Shown piece by piece: positions 30,995 through 40,068 of a stretch of 64,000 nucleotides of DNA. Position 1 is the first letter of the stretch, and every line of letters begins with the position of its first letter. The stretch is from Marinobacter sediminum (GTDB taxonomy: Bacteria; Pseudomonadota; Gammaproteobacteria; Pseudomonadales; Oleiphilaceae). The translations under genes were made by a program, and so were the position numbers. The notes under the pieces are model-generated. The model saw only the letters and a list, made by a program, of their open reading frames with translations. It did not search any database and was not told the DNA's origin. Location of the stretch: positions 1 through 64,000 of the forward strand of contig NZ_JAEMQH010000004.1 in the NCBI RefSeq assembly GCF_016820575.1, read 5' to 3'.

Positions 30995-31914
30995 CCCGGG
31001 CCATCCTGGGCTGAATCACCGCCATAACCGTTGGCCTGCTGAAGCTCGGGGCGCTCGCCCTCACGCTGCAAGCGAATGTTGGTCCGGCGGTTGTCCGCCG
31101 GGCGCCGTGAAACCGGGTATTGGTCGCCATGGGCGCGCACGGTAATCAAATCCTCGGACACACCTCGGGCCTTCAGATAGTCCGCCACCACATTGGCGCG
31201 CTTTTCGGACAGTGCCCGGTTGTCGATCCGGCTGCCCAGACGGTCACTGTGGCCATCAACGAACACCCTTTCGACGCTGGGGTCAGCCATAACAAAGGCG
31301 ACTACGTTGTCCAGCAATGCCCGATCGCCGTTGGAGAGACTGGCACTGCCACTGGCGAACGGAATGCGGGAACGGCGGATCTGATCGTAATTCACCGGCA
31401 GCAGATTCGCGGTGCAGGCCTGGTAGTTCTGGAACTGCCCGGAGAAATTGACGTTAGATACATGCACTCGCACCAGGCGACCATCGAACCAGGATTCCCG
31501 GCTGACGGTGGGACGCATACCCTGCAACAAGCCCTGAACCAACACCATAGCCTGACGGGTATCGAGCAGCACCGGACGATTACTGTCCGACACCGTCACT
31601 TTGCCCATGGACCTGGGCGCGACACCTGGCCGCCAAGCCGGTGCTTCCACCACCAGAGTGCCCCGGCCCGGTCGCATCAGCGGGGATGAGGACTCGAGGA
31701 AAAACGTCAGCTGTTCCCCTGCCCGATGCCGGAACACCGCCTTGCCGTATCCGGGAACCTCATGCACCAGGGCGCATTCGAAGACGGACTCTGACAGGTA
31801 CCACTGACTGTTCTCGATACCGGCACCGAAGCTCGCGGCATCAACAGAGGCCGACACCCCAAGCGTCAAGGCGCCGAGCAGATTCGGAAATAATTTGGGA
31901 AAGCTGGATGCCAT
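30991..31914 (-). CDS. motY: Flagellar OmpA-domain protein, MotY-like
   Basis: A 307-residue exported protein with an N-terminal signal segment (about 1-27, ending near SVDAA), a MotY-type N-domain (FGAGIENSQWYLSESVFEC) and a C-terminal OmpA peptidoglycan-binding domain (VFVDGHSDRLGSRIDNRALSEKRA). MotY forms the T ring that anchors the stator in sodium-type motors. In Pseudomonas, motY lies beside pyrC and rnt, as here, which supports the name over a generic OmpA-family call. The ATG at 31914 is clean, and it is divergent from pyrC. Confidence 0.88.
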   Translation of the reverse strand: MASSFPKLFPNLLGALTLGVSASVDAASFGAGIENSQWYLSESVFECALVHEVPGYGKAVFRHRAGEQLTFFLESSSPLMRPGRGTLVVEAPAWRPGVAPRSMGKVTVSDSNRPVLLDTRQAMVLVQGLLQGMRPTVSRESWFDGRLVRVHVSNVNFSGQFQNYQACTANLLPVNYDQIRRSRIPFASGSASLSNGDRALLDNVVAFVMADPSVERVFVDGHSDRLGSRIDNRALSEKRANVVADYLKARGVSEDLITVRAHGDQYPVSRRPADNRRTNIRLQREGERPELQQANGYGGDSAQDGPG

Positions 31915-32020
31915 AACGGTTTACCGACGCTCTTGAGTATTTCAGCATATAGCCTGTTTAACGGCGCCCGCGGCACTGACTTTAGCGCCGGATACAAAAA
32001 CAAACACTCGCCCCTTCTGC

Positions 32021-32026
32021 TATAAT
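32021..32026 (+). promoter_or_regulatory. Probable -10 box of pyrC
   Basis: A perfect TATAAT (32021-32026) lies 54 bp before the pyrC ATG, followed by a GC-rich TCCGC start region; no good -35 is visible at 17 bp. Confidence 0.5.
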
Positions 32027-32079
32027 CCGCAAAATTTTCTCAGGGCCATGGCCCACTGACCGAATCGCGGAAACCGCCC

Positions 32080-33111
32080 ATGACCGATCAGATCACCCTC
32101 ACCCGACCCGACGACTGGCACCTGCACGTTCGCGATGGCGACATTCTCGCCGACGTGGTACCAGCCACCGCCGCCTGCTTCGGGCGAGCCATCATCATGC
32201 CGAACCTGGTACCGCCGGTCGTTACGGCGACGGACGCGACGGCCTATCGGGACCGGATCCTGGCGGCCGCCGAGGGCACCGAATTTCAGCCGCTGATGAC
32301 TCTGTATCTGACCGAGGGAACCACGCCAGAGACTATCCGAGAAGCCAAGGCTGCGGGCGTGGTGGCTGCAAAACTCTACCCGGCCGGTGCGACCACCAAC
32401 TCGGCGTCGGGCGTGAAAGATATTCGCAACATCTACCCTGTACTGGATGCCATGGCCGAATGCGGCATGTTGCTCCTGGTTCACGGCGAGGTCACCGACG
32501 CGGACATCGACATTTTCGACCGTGAGAAGGTCTTCCTGGAGCGAGTTCTGACCCCTACCATGGAAGCCTTCCCCAGCCTGAAGGTGGTTCTGGAGCACAT
32601 CACCACCGCGGATTCCGCGGAGTTTGTGCGGCAACACAAGGGTGACAACCTGGCCGCAACCCTGACGCCCCAACACCTGATGTACAACCGCAACCACATG
32701 CTGGTGGGCGGTATTCGGCCGCACCTGTACTGCCTGCCAATTCTGAAGCGTAACCGCCACCAACAGGCCCTGCGCGATGCCGTTGCCAGCGGTGACAAGC
32801 GTTTCTTCCTGGGTACCGATTCGGCGCCCCATTCCAAGGACCGCAAGGAAGCCGCCTGCGGTTGCGCCGGCTGTTACTCAGCCTACGGCGCACTGAGCCT
32901 GTACGCAGATGTGTTCGAAGAGCTTGGCATTCTGGACAAACTGGAAGCATTCGCCAGCTTCAACGGCGCAGACTTCTACGGCCTGCCGCGCAACCGCGAC
33001 ACCGTTACCCTGGTGCGCGAGCCCTGGACCATGCCGGACCAGCTACCGCTGGCCAACGGCCACATCGTGCCACTGAAGGCGGGTGAAACCGTTCACTGGC
33101 GCCTTGCGTAA
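32080..33111 (+). CDS. pyrC: Dihydroorotase PyrC (type II)
   Basis: A 343-residue metal-dependent amidohydrolase that cyclises carbamoyl-aspartate to dihydroorotate in pyrimidine synthesis. The metal-binding HxH is in [10 protein letters not shown], the carboxylated lysine is in [13 protein letters not shown], further histidines are in LLVHGEVTD and VLEHITTAD, and the catalytic aspartate is in LGTDSAPH. Length equals the E. coli-type short form (about 348). It is followed after 44 bp by rnt on the same strand. Confidence 0.97.
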   Translation: MTDQITLTRPDDWHLHVRDGDILADVVPATAACFGRAIIMPNLVPPVVTATDATAYRDRILAAAEGTEFQPLMTLYLTEGTTPETIREAKAAGVVAAKLYPAGATTNSASGVKDIRNIYPVLDAMAECGMLLLVHGEVTDADIDIFDREKVFLERVLTPTMEAFPSLKVVLEHITTADSAEFVRQHKGDNLAATLTPQHLMYNRNHMLVGGIRPHLYCLPILKRNRHQQALRDAVASGDKRFFLGTDSAPHSKDRKEAACGCAGCYSAYGALSLYADVFEELGILDKLEAFASFNGADFYGLPRNRDTVTLVREPWTMPDQLPLANGHIVPLKAGETVHWRLA

Positions 33112-33155
33112 AAAATCACCCTGACCTTTTATCACCTGGCACGACCGGAGTTTGA

Positions 33156-33809
33156 GTGACTGACGAAAACAAAGAACCGCATCCGATGTCCCGCCGCTTT
33201 CGCGGCTTTTTACCCGTGGTTGTTGACGTGGAAACCGCAGGTTTCAACCCGGAACGGGATGCCCTCCTTGAAGTGGCCGCCGTGCTGCTGACCATGGACG
33301 AAGACGGCTACTTGGTGCGTGGCGAGACCCACGTACAACAGATAGATCCGTTTGAAGGCGCCAACCTGGAACAGTCGGCCCTCGACTTCACCGGCATTGA
33401 TCCCTGGAATCCGGAGCGGGAAGCCGTCCCGGAGCGGGAAGGCCTGAGCGAAATTTTCACCCCTATTCGGAAGGCAGTGAAAGCCTTTGACTGCAAGCGA
33501 GCGGTGCTGGTGGGCCACAATGCCACCTTCGATCATAATTTCGTTTTTGCCGCGGCCATGCGTTCGGACATCAAGCGCAATCCGTTCCACCCGTTCTCAA
33601 CGTTCGACACCGCTACCCTGGCCGGTCTCGCCTATGGTCACACAGTTCTGGCCCAGGCCTGCAAACTGGCCGGGATTCCCTTCAACAATAAGGAGGCGCA
33701 CTCCGCCGCCTACGATGCCGAAAAAACCGCCGATCTGTTCTGCGGCATCGTCAACCGCTGGAAAGAGTTGGGTGGGTTTCCACCACCACCGGTGGAAGAA
33801 TCGGAATAA
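33156..33809 (+). CDS. rnt: Ribonuclease T
   Basis: A 217-residue DEDD-family 3' exoribonuclease that matures tRNA and 5S/23S rRNA 3' ends. ExoI: VVVDVETAGFNPERDALLEV; ExoII: VLVGHNATFDHNFV; ExoIII: KEAHSAAYDAEKTADLF. The start is GTG at 33156, preceded by CCGGAG. Order pyrC-rnt next to motY matches Pseudomonas. It ends just before a strong bidirectional terminator. Confidence 0.96.
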   Translation: MTDENKEPHPMSRRFRGFLPVVVDVETAGFNPERDALLEVAAVLLTMDEDGYLVRGETHVQQIDPFEGANLEQSALDFTGIDPWNPEREAVPEREGLSEIFTPIRKAVKAFDCKRAVLVGHNATFDHNFVFAAAMRSDIKRNPFHPFSTFDTATLAGLAYGHTVLAQACKLAGIPFNNKEAHSAAYDAEKTADLFCGIVNRWKELGGFPPPPVEESE

Positions 33810-33816
33810 TAGCCAT

Positions 33817-33844
33817 AAAAAAACCCCGCCAAGGCGGGGTTTTT
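33817..33844. terminator. Bidirectional terminator between rnt and the fatty acyl reductase gene
   Basis: AAAAACCCCGCC, a 2-base AA loop and GGCGGGGTTTTT form a GC-rich stem flanked by A and T runs, so it works for both convergent genes. Confidence 0.92.
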
Positions 33845-33860
33845 CATTGCAGCGCGTGGC

Positions 33861-35846
33861 TTACCAGTAGATGCCGCGCATGATCGCCGCGAAGGCCACC
33901 TGCTCAGACGACACCTTCGGCTTCTGGCCAGACTTGCTACCTGCCGCTGCCGGTGAATCCGGGAACATGCGGTAGCCGGTGTTCATCACGATCTCACCCA
34001 TCTTCGGCGCCAGTGCATGCAGCACCTGGGCAAAGATACCCAGACGCGTAGCAATGCGCTTCGGACGGTAGACAATGGCTTCGGCAACCATGTCGGCTGC
34101 TTCGTCCGGAGTCAGAGTCGGCACCGAATCGTAGATCTTGGTCGGCGCGATCATCGGCGTCTTCACCAGCGGCATGTTGATGGTGGTGAAGGTGACGTTG
34201 CGATCCGACCACTCGGCCGCGGCACAGCGACTGAACGCATCCAAAGCGGACTTGGACGCAACGTACGCGGAGAAACGCGGCGCGTTGGTCAGTACACCGA
34301 TGGAGGAGATGTTGATCACGTGTCCACGACGACGCTCCAGCATCTTAGGCGCGAAGCCCATGATCAGGCGCACGGAGCCGAAGTAGTTCAGCTGCATGGT
34401 GCGCTCGAAATCGTGGAAACGGTCGAAGGACAGGTCCAGGGAACGACGAATTGACCGGCCGGCGTTGTTGACCAGAACATCGACATGGCCGTGGTTATCC
34501 AGAACGGTTTCCACGAAACGATCGGCGTCTTCCATCTCAGAGAAGTCACACTGGTAGGCGTGCACACTGGCGCCGCGGGATTCAAGTTCCTCGGCCACTT
34601 CTTTCAGGCGCTCCGGTTTACGGGCACCGATCACCAGGATGGCACCTGCGTCCGCAAGCTTCTGCGCTGTGGCAAGGCCGATACCGGAGGTTGCGCCGGT
34701 AACCACGCACACGCGTCCTTCAACGGTTCCGCGCAGGGTGCGGTCCTTGAACAGGTCCGGATCCAGGTTGCGCTCCCAGTAATCCCAGATTACTGCGGAG
34801 TATTCATCCAACCGCGGCACTTCAATACCGGTGTCCTTCAGCACGCGCTCAGTTTCACGGGCATCGAAACGGGTTGGGTAGTTGATAAAAGACATGACGG
34901 AGGGCGGAATGCCCATGTCATCCAGCACGGCGCTGGTCAGTCGCTTCACCGGCGGCAGATTCTTCAGGCTCTGGCGGATGAACGGCGGGATGAATCCGAA
35001 CATGCGGGAGTCAATGCGCATACCCATCTTGGGCGCGTGACCGGCTTCCGAGAAGATGTTCAGGATTTCGCCAACTTTGTACGGATCGGAATCCACCAGG
35101 TGGAAGCACTTGCCGTCTTCATCTTCCAGGTGGGCAATGTGGTCCATGGCGTTAACCACGAAGTCGACCGGTACAATGTTCAGTCGGCCACCTTCGATAC
35201 CAATAGTAGGAACCCACTGCGGCAGCGCGTGACGGATCTTCTGGATCATCTTGAAGAAGTAATAAGGACCATCAACCTTGTCCATTTCACCGGTCTTGGA
35301 GTGACCAATGACCATTCCCGGACGGTAGATGCGGAACGGAACCTTGCACTCCTCGCGCACCAGCTTTTCAGACTCGTGCTTGGTGAGCAGGTAGGGATGG
35401 TCCAGCTTCTCCGCTTCTTCGAACATGTCTTCGCGGAAGGTGCCCTTGAACATGCCGGCGGCGGCAATGGAGGACACGTGATGGAAGTGCTTGGCTCCCA
35501 TGGCTTCAGCAGCATTCACCGCAGCGCGGGTGCCTTCGATGTTGGTCGCCTGCTGGGCTTCCTCGTCGGCACCCATGTCGTACACGGCAGCCAGGTGGAA
35601 GAAATGATCAATATTACCTTCCAGCTCTTTCATGGCCTTGGCATCGATACCAAGGTTCTTGCTGGTGAGGTCGCCAATAACGGCCTTCACCTGCGACTCG
35701 TCTGCACCCCAGCGCTCTCTCAGCTGCTCAAGCTTGCCGAGAGACTGCTCGCGCACAAGTACGTGAACTGTGCCCCCACGTGCCAACAGCTTTTCAACGA
35801 GAAAACGGCCAATGAATCCGGTGCCACCCGTCAGGAAATAGTTCAT
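33861..35846 (-). CDS. Fatty acyl-CoA/ACP reductase, alcohol-forming, two-domain
   Basis: A 661-residue NADPH enzyme that reduces fatty acyl thioesters to fatty alcohols through the aldehyde, supplying wax ester synthesis. The N-terminal extended-SDR (Male-sterility-like) domain has TGGTGFIGRFLVEKL and the YxxxK in HPYLLTKHESEK; it makes up about residues 1-360. A second, classical SDR domain follows with VVTGATSGIGLATA and YVASKSALDAF. The sequence and length closely resemble, from memory, Marinobacter Maqu_2507, the characterised one-enzyme fatty alcohol producer. The ATG at 35846 has GGTGGAG upstream; a TTG one codon earlier is less likely. Confidence 0.94.
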   Translation of the reverse strand: MNYFLTGGTGFIGRFLVEKLLARGGTVHVLVREQSLGKLEQLRERWGADESQVKAVIGDLTSKNLGIDAKAMKELEGNIDHFFHLAAVYDMGADEEAQQATNIEGTRAAVNAAEAMGAKHFHHVSSIAAAGMFKGTFREDMFEEAEKLDHPYLLTKHESEKLVREECKVPFRIYRPGMVIGHSKTGEMDKVDGPYYFFKMIQKIRHALPQWVPTIGIEGGRLNIVPVDFVVNAMDHIAHLEDEDGKCFHLVDSDPYKVGEILNIFSEAGHAPKMGMRIDSRMFGFIPPFIRQSLKNLPPVKRLTSAVLDDMGIPPSVMSFINYPTRFDARETERVLKDTGIEVPRLDEYSAVIWDYWERNLDPDLFKDRTLRGTVEGRVCVVTGATSGIGLATAQKLADAGAILVIGARKPERLKEVAEELESRGASVHAYQCDFSEMEDADRFVETVLDNHGHVDVLVNNAGRSIRRSLDLSFDRFHDFERTMQLNYFGSVRLIMGFAPKMLERRRGHVINISSIGVLTNAPRFSAYVASKSALDAFSRCAAAEWSDRNVTFTTINMPLVKTPMIAPTKIYDSVPTLTPDEAADMVAEAIVYRPKRIATRLGIFAQVLHALAPKMGEIVMNTGYRMFPDSPAAAGSKSGQKPKVSSEQVAFAAIMRGIYW

Positions 35847-36231
35847 CAATTCTCCACCCTGTTTGTTGCCTATTTATTGTCTATCCATGCCGGCACCCTC
35901 TTAGACTTTAGTCGTAAGAATTGCCGGGAATGACGGCATTGTACTTAATTGCAACTTTTATGTATCGAACTTTTTTAGAGCTTTTACTCTGTAACTTGTT
36001 GTTTTTATTAGAGCTATTACTCTAACTCTGGGCAGGGAGCCGCTTGGGGCGCCTGTCTGCCATGCCGACACAACGGTTCAGAGATTAGCACATCAAACGA
36101 TCACTGCACGCCCTCGCGTTCGATTGCCGGAAAGCAATGAAACACCTCGCCAGCAATGACATAATCGGGAACTTAATGCGCCGCCTGGCGTCATCAACAC
36201 AAGCTCCAATCCAGCACTTGCGGAAACCATC
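35847..36231. other. Non-coding region upstream of the fatty acyl reductase gene
   Basis: A 385-bp divergent intergenic region with no gene. It carries the two palindromic repeats at 35975 and 36008 and AT-rich sequence. A degenerate third copy (TTAGACTTTAGTCGTAA) occurs at about 35902-35918. No unambiguous sigma70 promoter was found for either flanking gene; TACAAT on the minus strand near 35940-35950 is a possible -10. Confidence 0.6.
35975..36025. promoter_or_regulatory. Tandem palindromic operator-like repeats
   Basis: TTAGAG-N6-CTCTAA at 36008-36025 is a perfect inverted repeat. TTAGAGCTTTTACTCTGT at 35975-35992 is a near copy (left arm perfect, right arm 4 of 6). The copies share TTAGAGCTnTTACTCT in direct orientation and start 33 bp apart, about three helical turns, as expected for a dimeric repressor. 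They lie 129-179 bp before the acyl reductase start. Confidence 0.65.
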
Positions 36232-36531
36232 ATGAACAAAGACGATCCCAACGCCGAACGCTACATCACCATCGCCCGCGCCTGCCTCAAGGCCATCAAC
36301 GACACCGCCGAACATTCCGGTAGCCGCGAAGAAAAGATTCAAGCGGTGTACCAAGCCATTGATTCGGCGTTCCAGGCTGAATTCTCCGAGTACCGGCAAT
36401 CCGTTGCCATCATGGCCACCGTATTGGAACGTATCGCATCCGGCCAGCTTGATGCCGATAGCGCCGCAGACCTGGCCCGGAAAACGCTCGACCAGCAGCC
36501 GGAGACTACTCGCAACGCCCTGATGCACTGA
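36232..36531 (+). CDS. Hypothetical protein
   Basis: A 99-residue acidic-to-neutral, helical protein that I do not recognise. GGAAA precedes the ATG at a suitable distance, and codon use looks like the host. It contains no cysteine pair, signal peptide or membrane segment. Residues about 9-40 (ITIARACLKAINDTAE) and 45-70 suggest amphipathic helices. It is 35 bp upstream of the M16 protease gene and could be its operon partner. Confidence 0.65.
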   Translation: MNKDDPNAERYITIARACLKAINDTAEHSGSREEKIQAVYQAIDSAFQAEFSEYRQSVAIMATVLERIASGQLDADSAADLARKTLDQQPETTRNALMH

Positions 36532-36566
36532 GCACTCCTGAACTCGCAATCAACAATCGAGGCATT

Positions 36567-39419
36567 ATGAGCACTGGCACCCTCCATACCACCATCACGC
36601 GCCCACGTTTCGCCGGCACCCTGGCTTTGATTGCCCTGCTCTTCAGCAGCGCCCTGGCCGTTGCCGCCGAACCGCCCACCAAGAGCCCGAACGACGATAA
36701 TGACTATCGCATCCTGGAACTGGATAACGGCCTGCGCGCGGTGTTGGTCTCGGATGAGGACGCCGATAAAGCAGCTGCCTCGCTGAATGTCGCGGTCGGC
36801 AGCGGAGACGACCCGGCCGACCGTGAGGGACTTGCCCATTTCCTCGAGCACATGCTGTTCTTGGGTACTGAAAAGTATCCGGAGCCCGGCGAATACCAGC
36901 AGTTCATCAAGAGCCACGGCGGCAGTCACAACGCGTTCACCGCTTTCCAGGACACCAATTATTTCTTTGATGTCGAGGCCCAGTTTCTGGAGCCTGCGCT
37001 GGACCGGTTTGCCGAGCAGTTTGCGGCCCCTCTGTTTACCGCTGACCTGGTAGACCGCGAGCGCAATGCCGTGCATTCAGAGTTCAGCTCCAAACAAAAG
37101 GAAGACGGTCGGCGCTTTTACTCGGTCAAAAAGGCGGCCAGCAACCCCGAGCACGCCTTTAACCAGTTTGCAGTGGGTAACCTCAGTACGCTGGAGAACA
37201 CCGAGGACAACCCACTGCGGCCAGATCTGATCCAGTTCTGGAAAGACAGCTACTCCGCCAATCTGATGACCTTGGCAGTGTACGGTCCACAAACGCTGGA
37301 TGAGTTGGAGCAGATGGTACGCAGTCGCTTCGATGCCATTGAAAACCGCCAGCTCACCCAGAAACCACATCCGGCTGCCTTTTACCTCCCTGAAACACTG
37401 CCGGCCAAAGTCACCGCTGACGCTATCAAAGATGTGCGCAGCCTGACCCTGTCGTTCCCCATTCCGTCCCAGGAAGCGAATTACCGCACCAAACCGGCAA
37501 GCTACATCGCCAACCTGTTGGGCCACGAAGGCCCGGGCAGTCTGTTTGATGTACTCAAGCGCGCGGGACTGGTGGAAAGCCTGTCCGCCGGGCTGGGCAT
37601 GGATACCGGCGAGAGCGCCACTCTGGAAATCAGCATGACGCTGACACCGGAAGGATTGCGCCGCCATGACGACATTCTTCCGCTGGTGTTCGAGTACATT
37701 GACCAGATTCGAGCCAACGGCATCAACGAACAACGCTTCCAGGAAATGCAGCAACTGGCCCGGATCGATTTCCGGTTCCGGGAACAAAGCGACCCCATCC
37801 ATGAGGTCATGTCACTGTCCCGGCAGCTGCAATACTACCCGGCAAAAGATGTTCTCAGTGCGCCCTGGTTGCTGGAGCGCTACGCCCCAGAGCAATATTC
37901 GGCCATTCTTGATCGCCTCACCCCAGACAACCTGATGGTGTTTGTGCTGGATCCGGAACCGGCCCTTGAGAACCCGCAGCAGACCGCCTGGTACGGCGCT
38001 GAATGGCAAAAGCAGGCCCTTGAGCCGGAGCGACTGCAACGCAATGCGCTGCCAGAACTGGCAACCCAGCTTCGCCTGCCCCAGCCAAACCCGTTTGTGC
38101 CTGAAGACCTGGGCATGGTGTCCGGCCCAAGCATGAACCAACCGACCCAACTGGCCAGTCGCGACGGCCTGGAAATCTGGTTTGCCCGGGATACCCGGTT
38201 CGATACGCCCAAGGCCAACGTTTTCCTGAGCCTGCGAACCCCCGCGGCGCGGGTGTCGGCCCGCAGCACCGTGCTGACGCAATTGCTGGTGGATGCGGTG
38301 AACACTAACCTGAACGCTTGGGCCTACTCGGCTCGTCTCGCCGGCCTGGACTACAGCGTGTACCCGCATCTGCGCGGCGTGACCGTGCGTGTCGGCGGTT
38401 ACAGCGACAAACTCCACACACTGATGAACCGCATTCTGATGCAAGTGGCAGAGCCGACGCTGACCCGCCAACGGTTTGAAATTGCCCGCCAGAATCTGGT
38501 GGACAGCCTGGAGAACAAAGCCAAGAATCGCCCGGTGGAACAAACCTCCGAGTTCATCCAGACCGCGCTTATTGAAGGTGCCTGGAGCACCGAGGACAAA
38601 CTGGAAGCGGCCCGGGAAGTCAGCCTAGACGAACTGAAGTCGTTCTCAGAGGCATTGCTGGCCGAGGTGGACCCGGTGATGCTGGCCCATGGCAACCTCA
38701 CCCACGCCTACGCTCTCAACCTGGCGCAGCAGGTTCGGGCGGTAGTTCTTGATGACAGCACCATAGCCACCGTCGATCGGAGCCGAGTACGTCAGCTTCC
38801 AGCACAGGAAACCCAGGTGACCCTTGACGTTGAACATCCAGACACCGGCTACACCCTTTACATGCAAGGCGACAATACCGGCTTCGAAGAGCGCGCTCGC
38901 TTCCGCCTGCTGGCGCAAATCATCAGCAGCCCGTTCTACGAGGAACTGCGCACCAACCGGCAGTTAGGGTACATCGTTTACGCGACGCCCTTCGAGATGC
39001 TGGAAACCCCGGCCCTGGGTTTTGTGGTGCAGTCCCCAGGCGCCAGCCCAACGCAAATTGATCAAGCCGTGCGAGAATTTTCCGAAGGGTTTGAAGCGAC
39101 TATCGCTGGCCTGGACGAGGCCAATCTGAAGCGCGAGAAGCAGGCGGTGATCAGCAAATTACTGGAACGCGACCGCAAGCTCGGCGACATTTCCAGCCGT
39201 TACTGGCGTGAAATCGACCGCAACGCCGACAGCTTTGACTCCCGTGAGAAACTGGCCAACGCCATTGCATCCGTAACCAAAGCGGAACTGCTGGAGACGT
39301 TCAAGCAGGCAATTATGGAACGGCAGCGCGCCTTGCGGGTGGTCACGGGCCAGGATAAAGCGAATGCCGACAGCAGCCTGACCCGCTTGATGACCCGGCC
39401 ACCGGTGCCGGCCAGCTGA
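36567..39419 (+). CDS. M16 family (insulinase/pitrilysin-like) metalloprotease
   Basis: A 950-residue zinc protease of the pitrilysin/protease III type. A signal peptide is evident (about residues 15-32, LALIALLFSSALAVAA), so it should be periplasmic. The inverted zinc motif HxxEH is in AHFLEHMLFLGTEKYPEPGE near residue 92, with the distal glutamate in DRERNAVHSEF. Four M16 halves follow, as in E. coli PtrA (962 residues). It probably degrades small peptides. It stands after a short hypothetical gene and is convergent with the glycosyltransferase gene, one base between stops. Confidence 0.93.
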   Translation: MSTGTLHTTITRPRFAGTLALIALLFSSALAVAAEPPTKSPNDDNDYRILELDNGLRAVLVSDEDADKAAASLNVAVGSGDDPADREGLAHFLEHMLFLGTEKYPEPGEYQQFIKSHGGSHNAFTAFQDTNYFFDVEAQFLEPALDRFAEQFAAPLFTADLVDRERNAVHSEFSSKQKEDGRRFYSVKKAASNPEHAFNQFAVGNLSTLENTEDNPLRPDLIQFWKDSYSANLMTLAVYGPQTLDELEQMVRSRFDAIENRQLTQKPHPAAFYLPETLPAKVTADAIKDVRSLTLSFPIPSQEANYRTKPASYIANLLGHEGPGSLFDVLKRAGLVESLSAGLGMDTGESATLEISMTLTPEGLRRHDDILPLVFEYIDQIRANGINEQRFQEMQQLARIDFRFREQSDPIHEVMSLSRQLQYYPAKDVLSAPWLLERYAPEQYSAILDRLTPDNLMVFVLDPEPALENPQQTAWYGAEWQKQALEPERLQRNALPELATQLRLPQPNPFVPEDLGMVSGPSMNQPTQLASRDGLEIWFARDTRFDTPKANVFLSLRTPAARVSARSTVLTQLLVDAVNTNLNAWAYSARLAGLDYSVYPHLRGVTVRVGGYSDKLHTLMNRILMQVAEPTLTRQRFEIARQNLVDSLENKAKNRPVEQTSEFIQTALIEGAWSTEDKLEAAREVSLDELKSFSEALLAEVDPVMLAHGNLTHAYALNLAQQVRAVVLDDSTIATVDRSRVRQLPAQETQVTLDVEHPDTGYTLYMQGDNTGFEERARFRLLAQIISSPFYEELRTNRQLGYIVYATPFEMLETPALGFVVQSPGASPTQIDQAVREFSEGFEATIAGLDEANLKREKQAVISKLLERDRKLGDISSRYWREIDRNADSFDSREKLANAIASVTKAELLETFKQAIMERQRALRVVTGQDKANADSSLTRLMTRPPVPAS

Positions 39420-39420
39420 A

Positions 39421-40068
39421 TTAGGCGTCAATCAGGCGCTGAAAACGGGCCCAGTCTTCGGGCTCATCCACATCCCAGCGGGGCTCCAGCAAACTGACGC
39501 GGAGCCCCAGCTGTTTAAGCCGGGCCTGGGTTTGCTTCAGAACCCGCTCACTGCCCCAGTCAATATCATCCAACATACCCGGCATCACGCGGCTGGCGCC
39601 GATCAGGACATAGCCGCCGTCGTCCGACGGACCGAGCACCACATCAAACTCGTTCAGCTTTTCCAGCGCCTGACGCACATACTGGGGATCTACCGAGGGG
39701 CAATCGCTGCCAATCACCACGGCCCGGGAGTGCTGCTCCAGAGAAGATGTCAAAGCGGCCAGCATCCGGTCGCCCAGAGTTCCACCTTGCTGGATTTTCT
39801 GCTCCAGGCCAGCGCATTCCAGGTTGTGCACGATGGAATCGGCTTCCAAAGGGATCCGTTCAAGCTCGCGATCCCACCAGAACTGCACCGGATAACCGGT
39901 GGCACAGAGATTGTCGAGAACCGCCAGAGTCAGGGTAACGTGAGCGCGAAGAGCACCCCCGGCACCGAGCGCCGGCATCAAACGTGTCTTCACCCGGCCC
40001 TCTTCCGGCCATTTAGCGAATTGCATTAACACTGCGTTCGGGCAGTTGGTATCAGGCATTGCGGACAT
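39421..40068 (-). CDS. TIGR04282-type glycosyltransferase (DUF2064)
   Basis: A 215-residue GT-A-fold protein of the DUF2064 family. It has the N-terminal FAKWPEEGRVKTRLMPALG, the segment VVIGSDCPSVDPQYVRQAL, and GPSDDGGYVLIG, the metal/nucleotide-binding DxD-like region. NCBI names such proteins arsenosugar biosynthesis glycosyltransferases, but relatives occur without arsenic genes. It overlaps the 3' end of the upstream TIGR04283 gene by 17 bp; the two form a pair commonly seen together. Confidence 0.85.
   Translation of the reverse strand: MSAMPDTNCPNAVLMQFAKWPEEGRVKTRLMPALGAGGALRAHVTLTLAVLDNLCATGYPVQFWWDRELERIPLEADSIVHNLECAGLEQKIQQGGTLGDRMLAALTSSLEQHSRAVVIGSDCPSVDPQYVRQALEKLNEFDVVLGPSDDGGYVLIGASRVMPGMLDDIDWGSERVLKQTQARLKQLGLRVSLLEPRWDVDEPEDWARFQRLIDA

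Noticed and set aside
34485..35933. 482-codon open frame on the plus strand
   Set aside because: Antisense to the fatty acyl reductase; no domain, no ribosome site.
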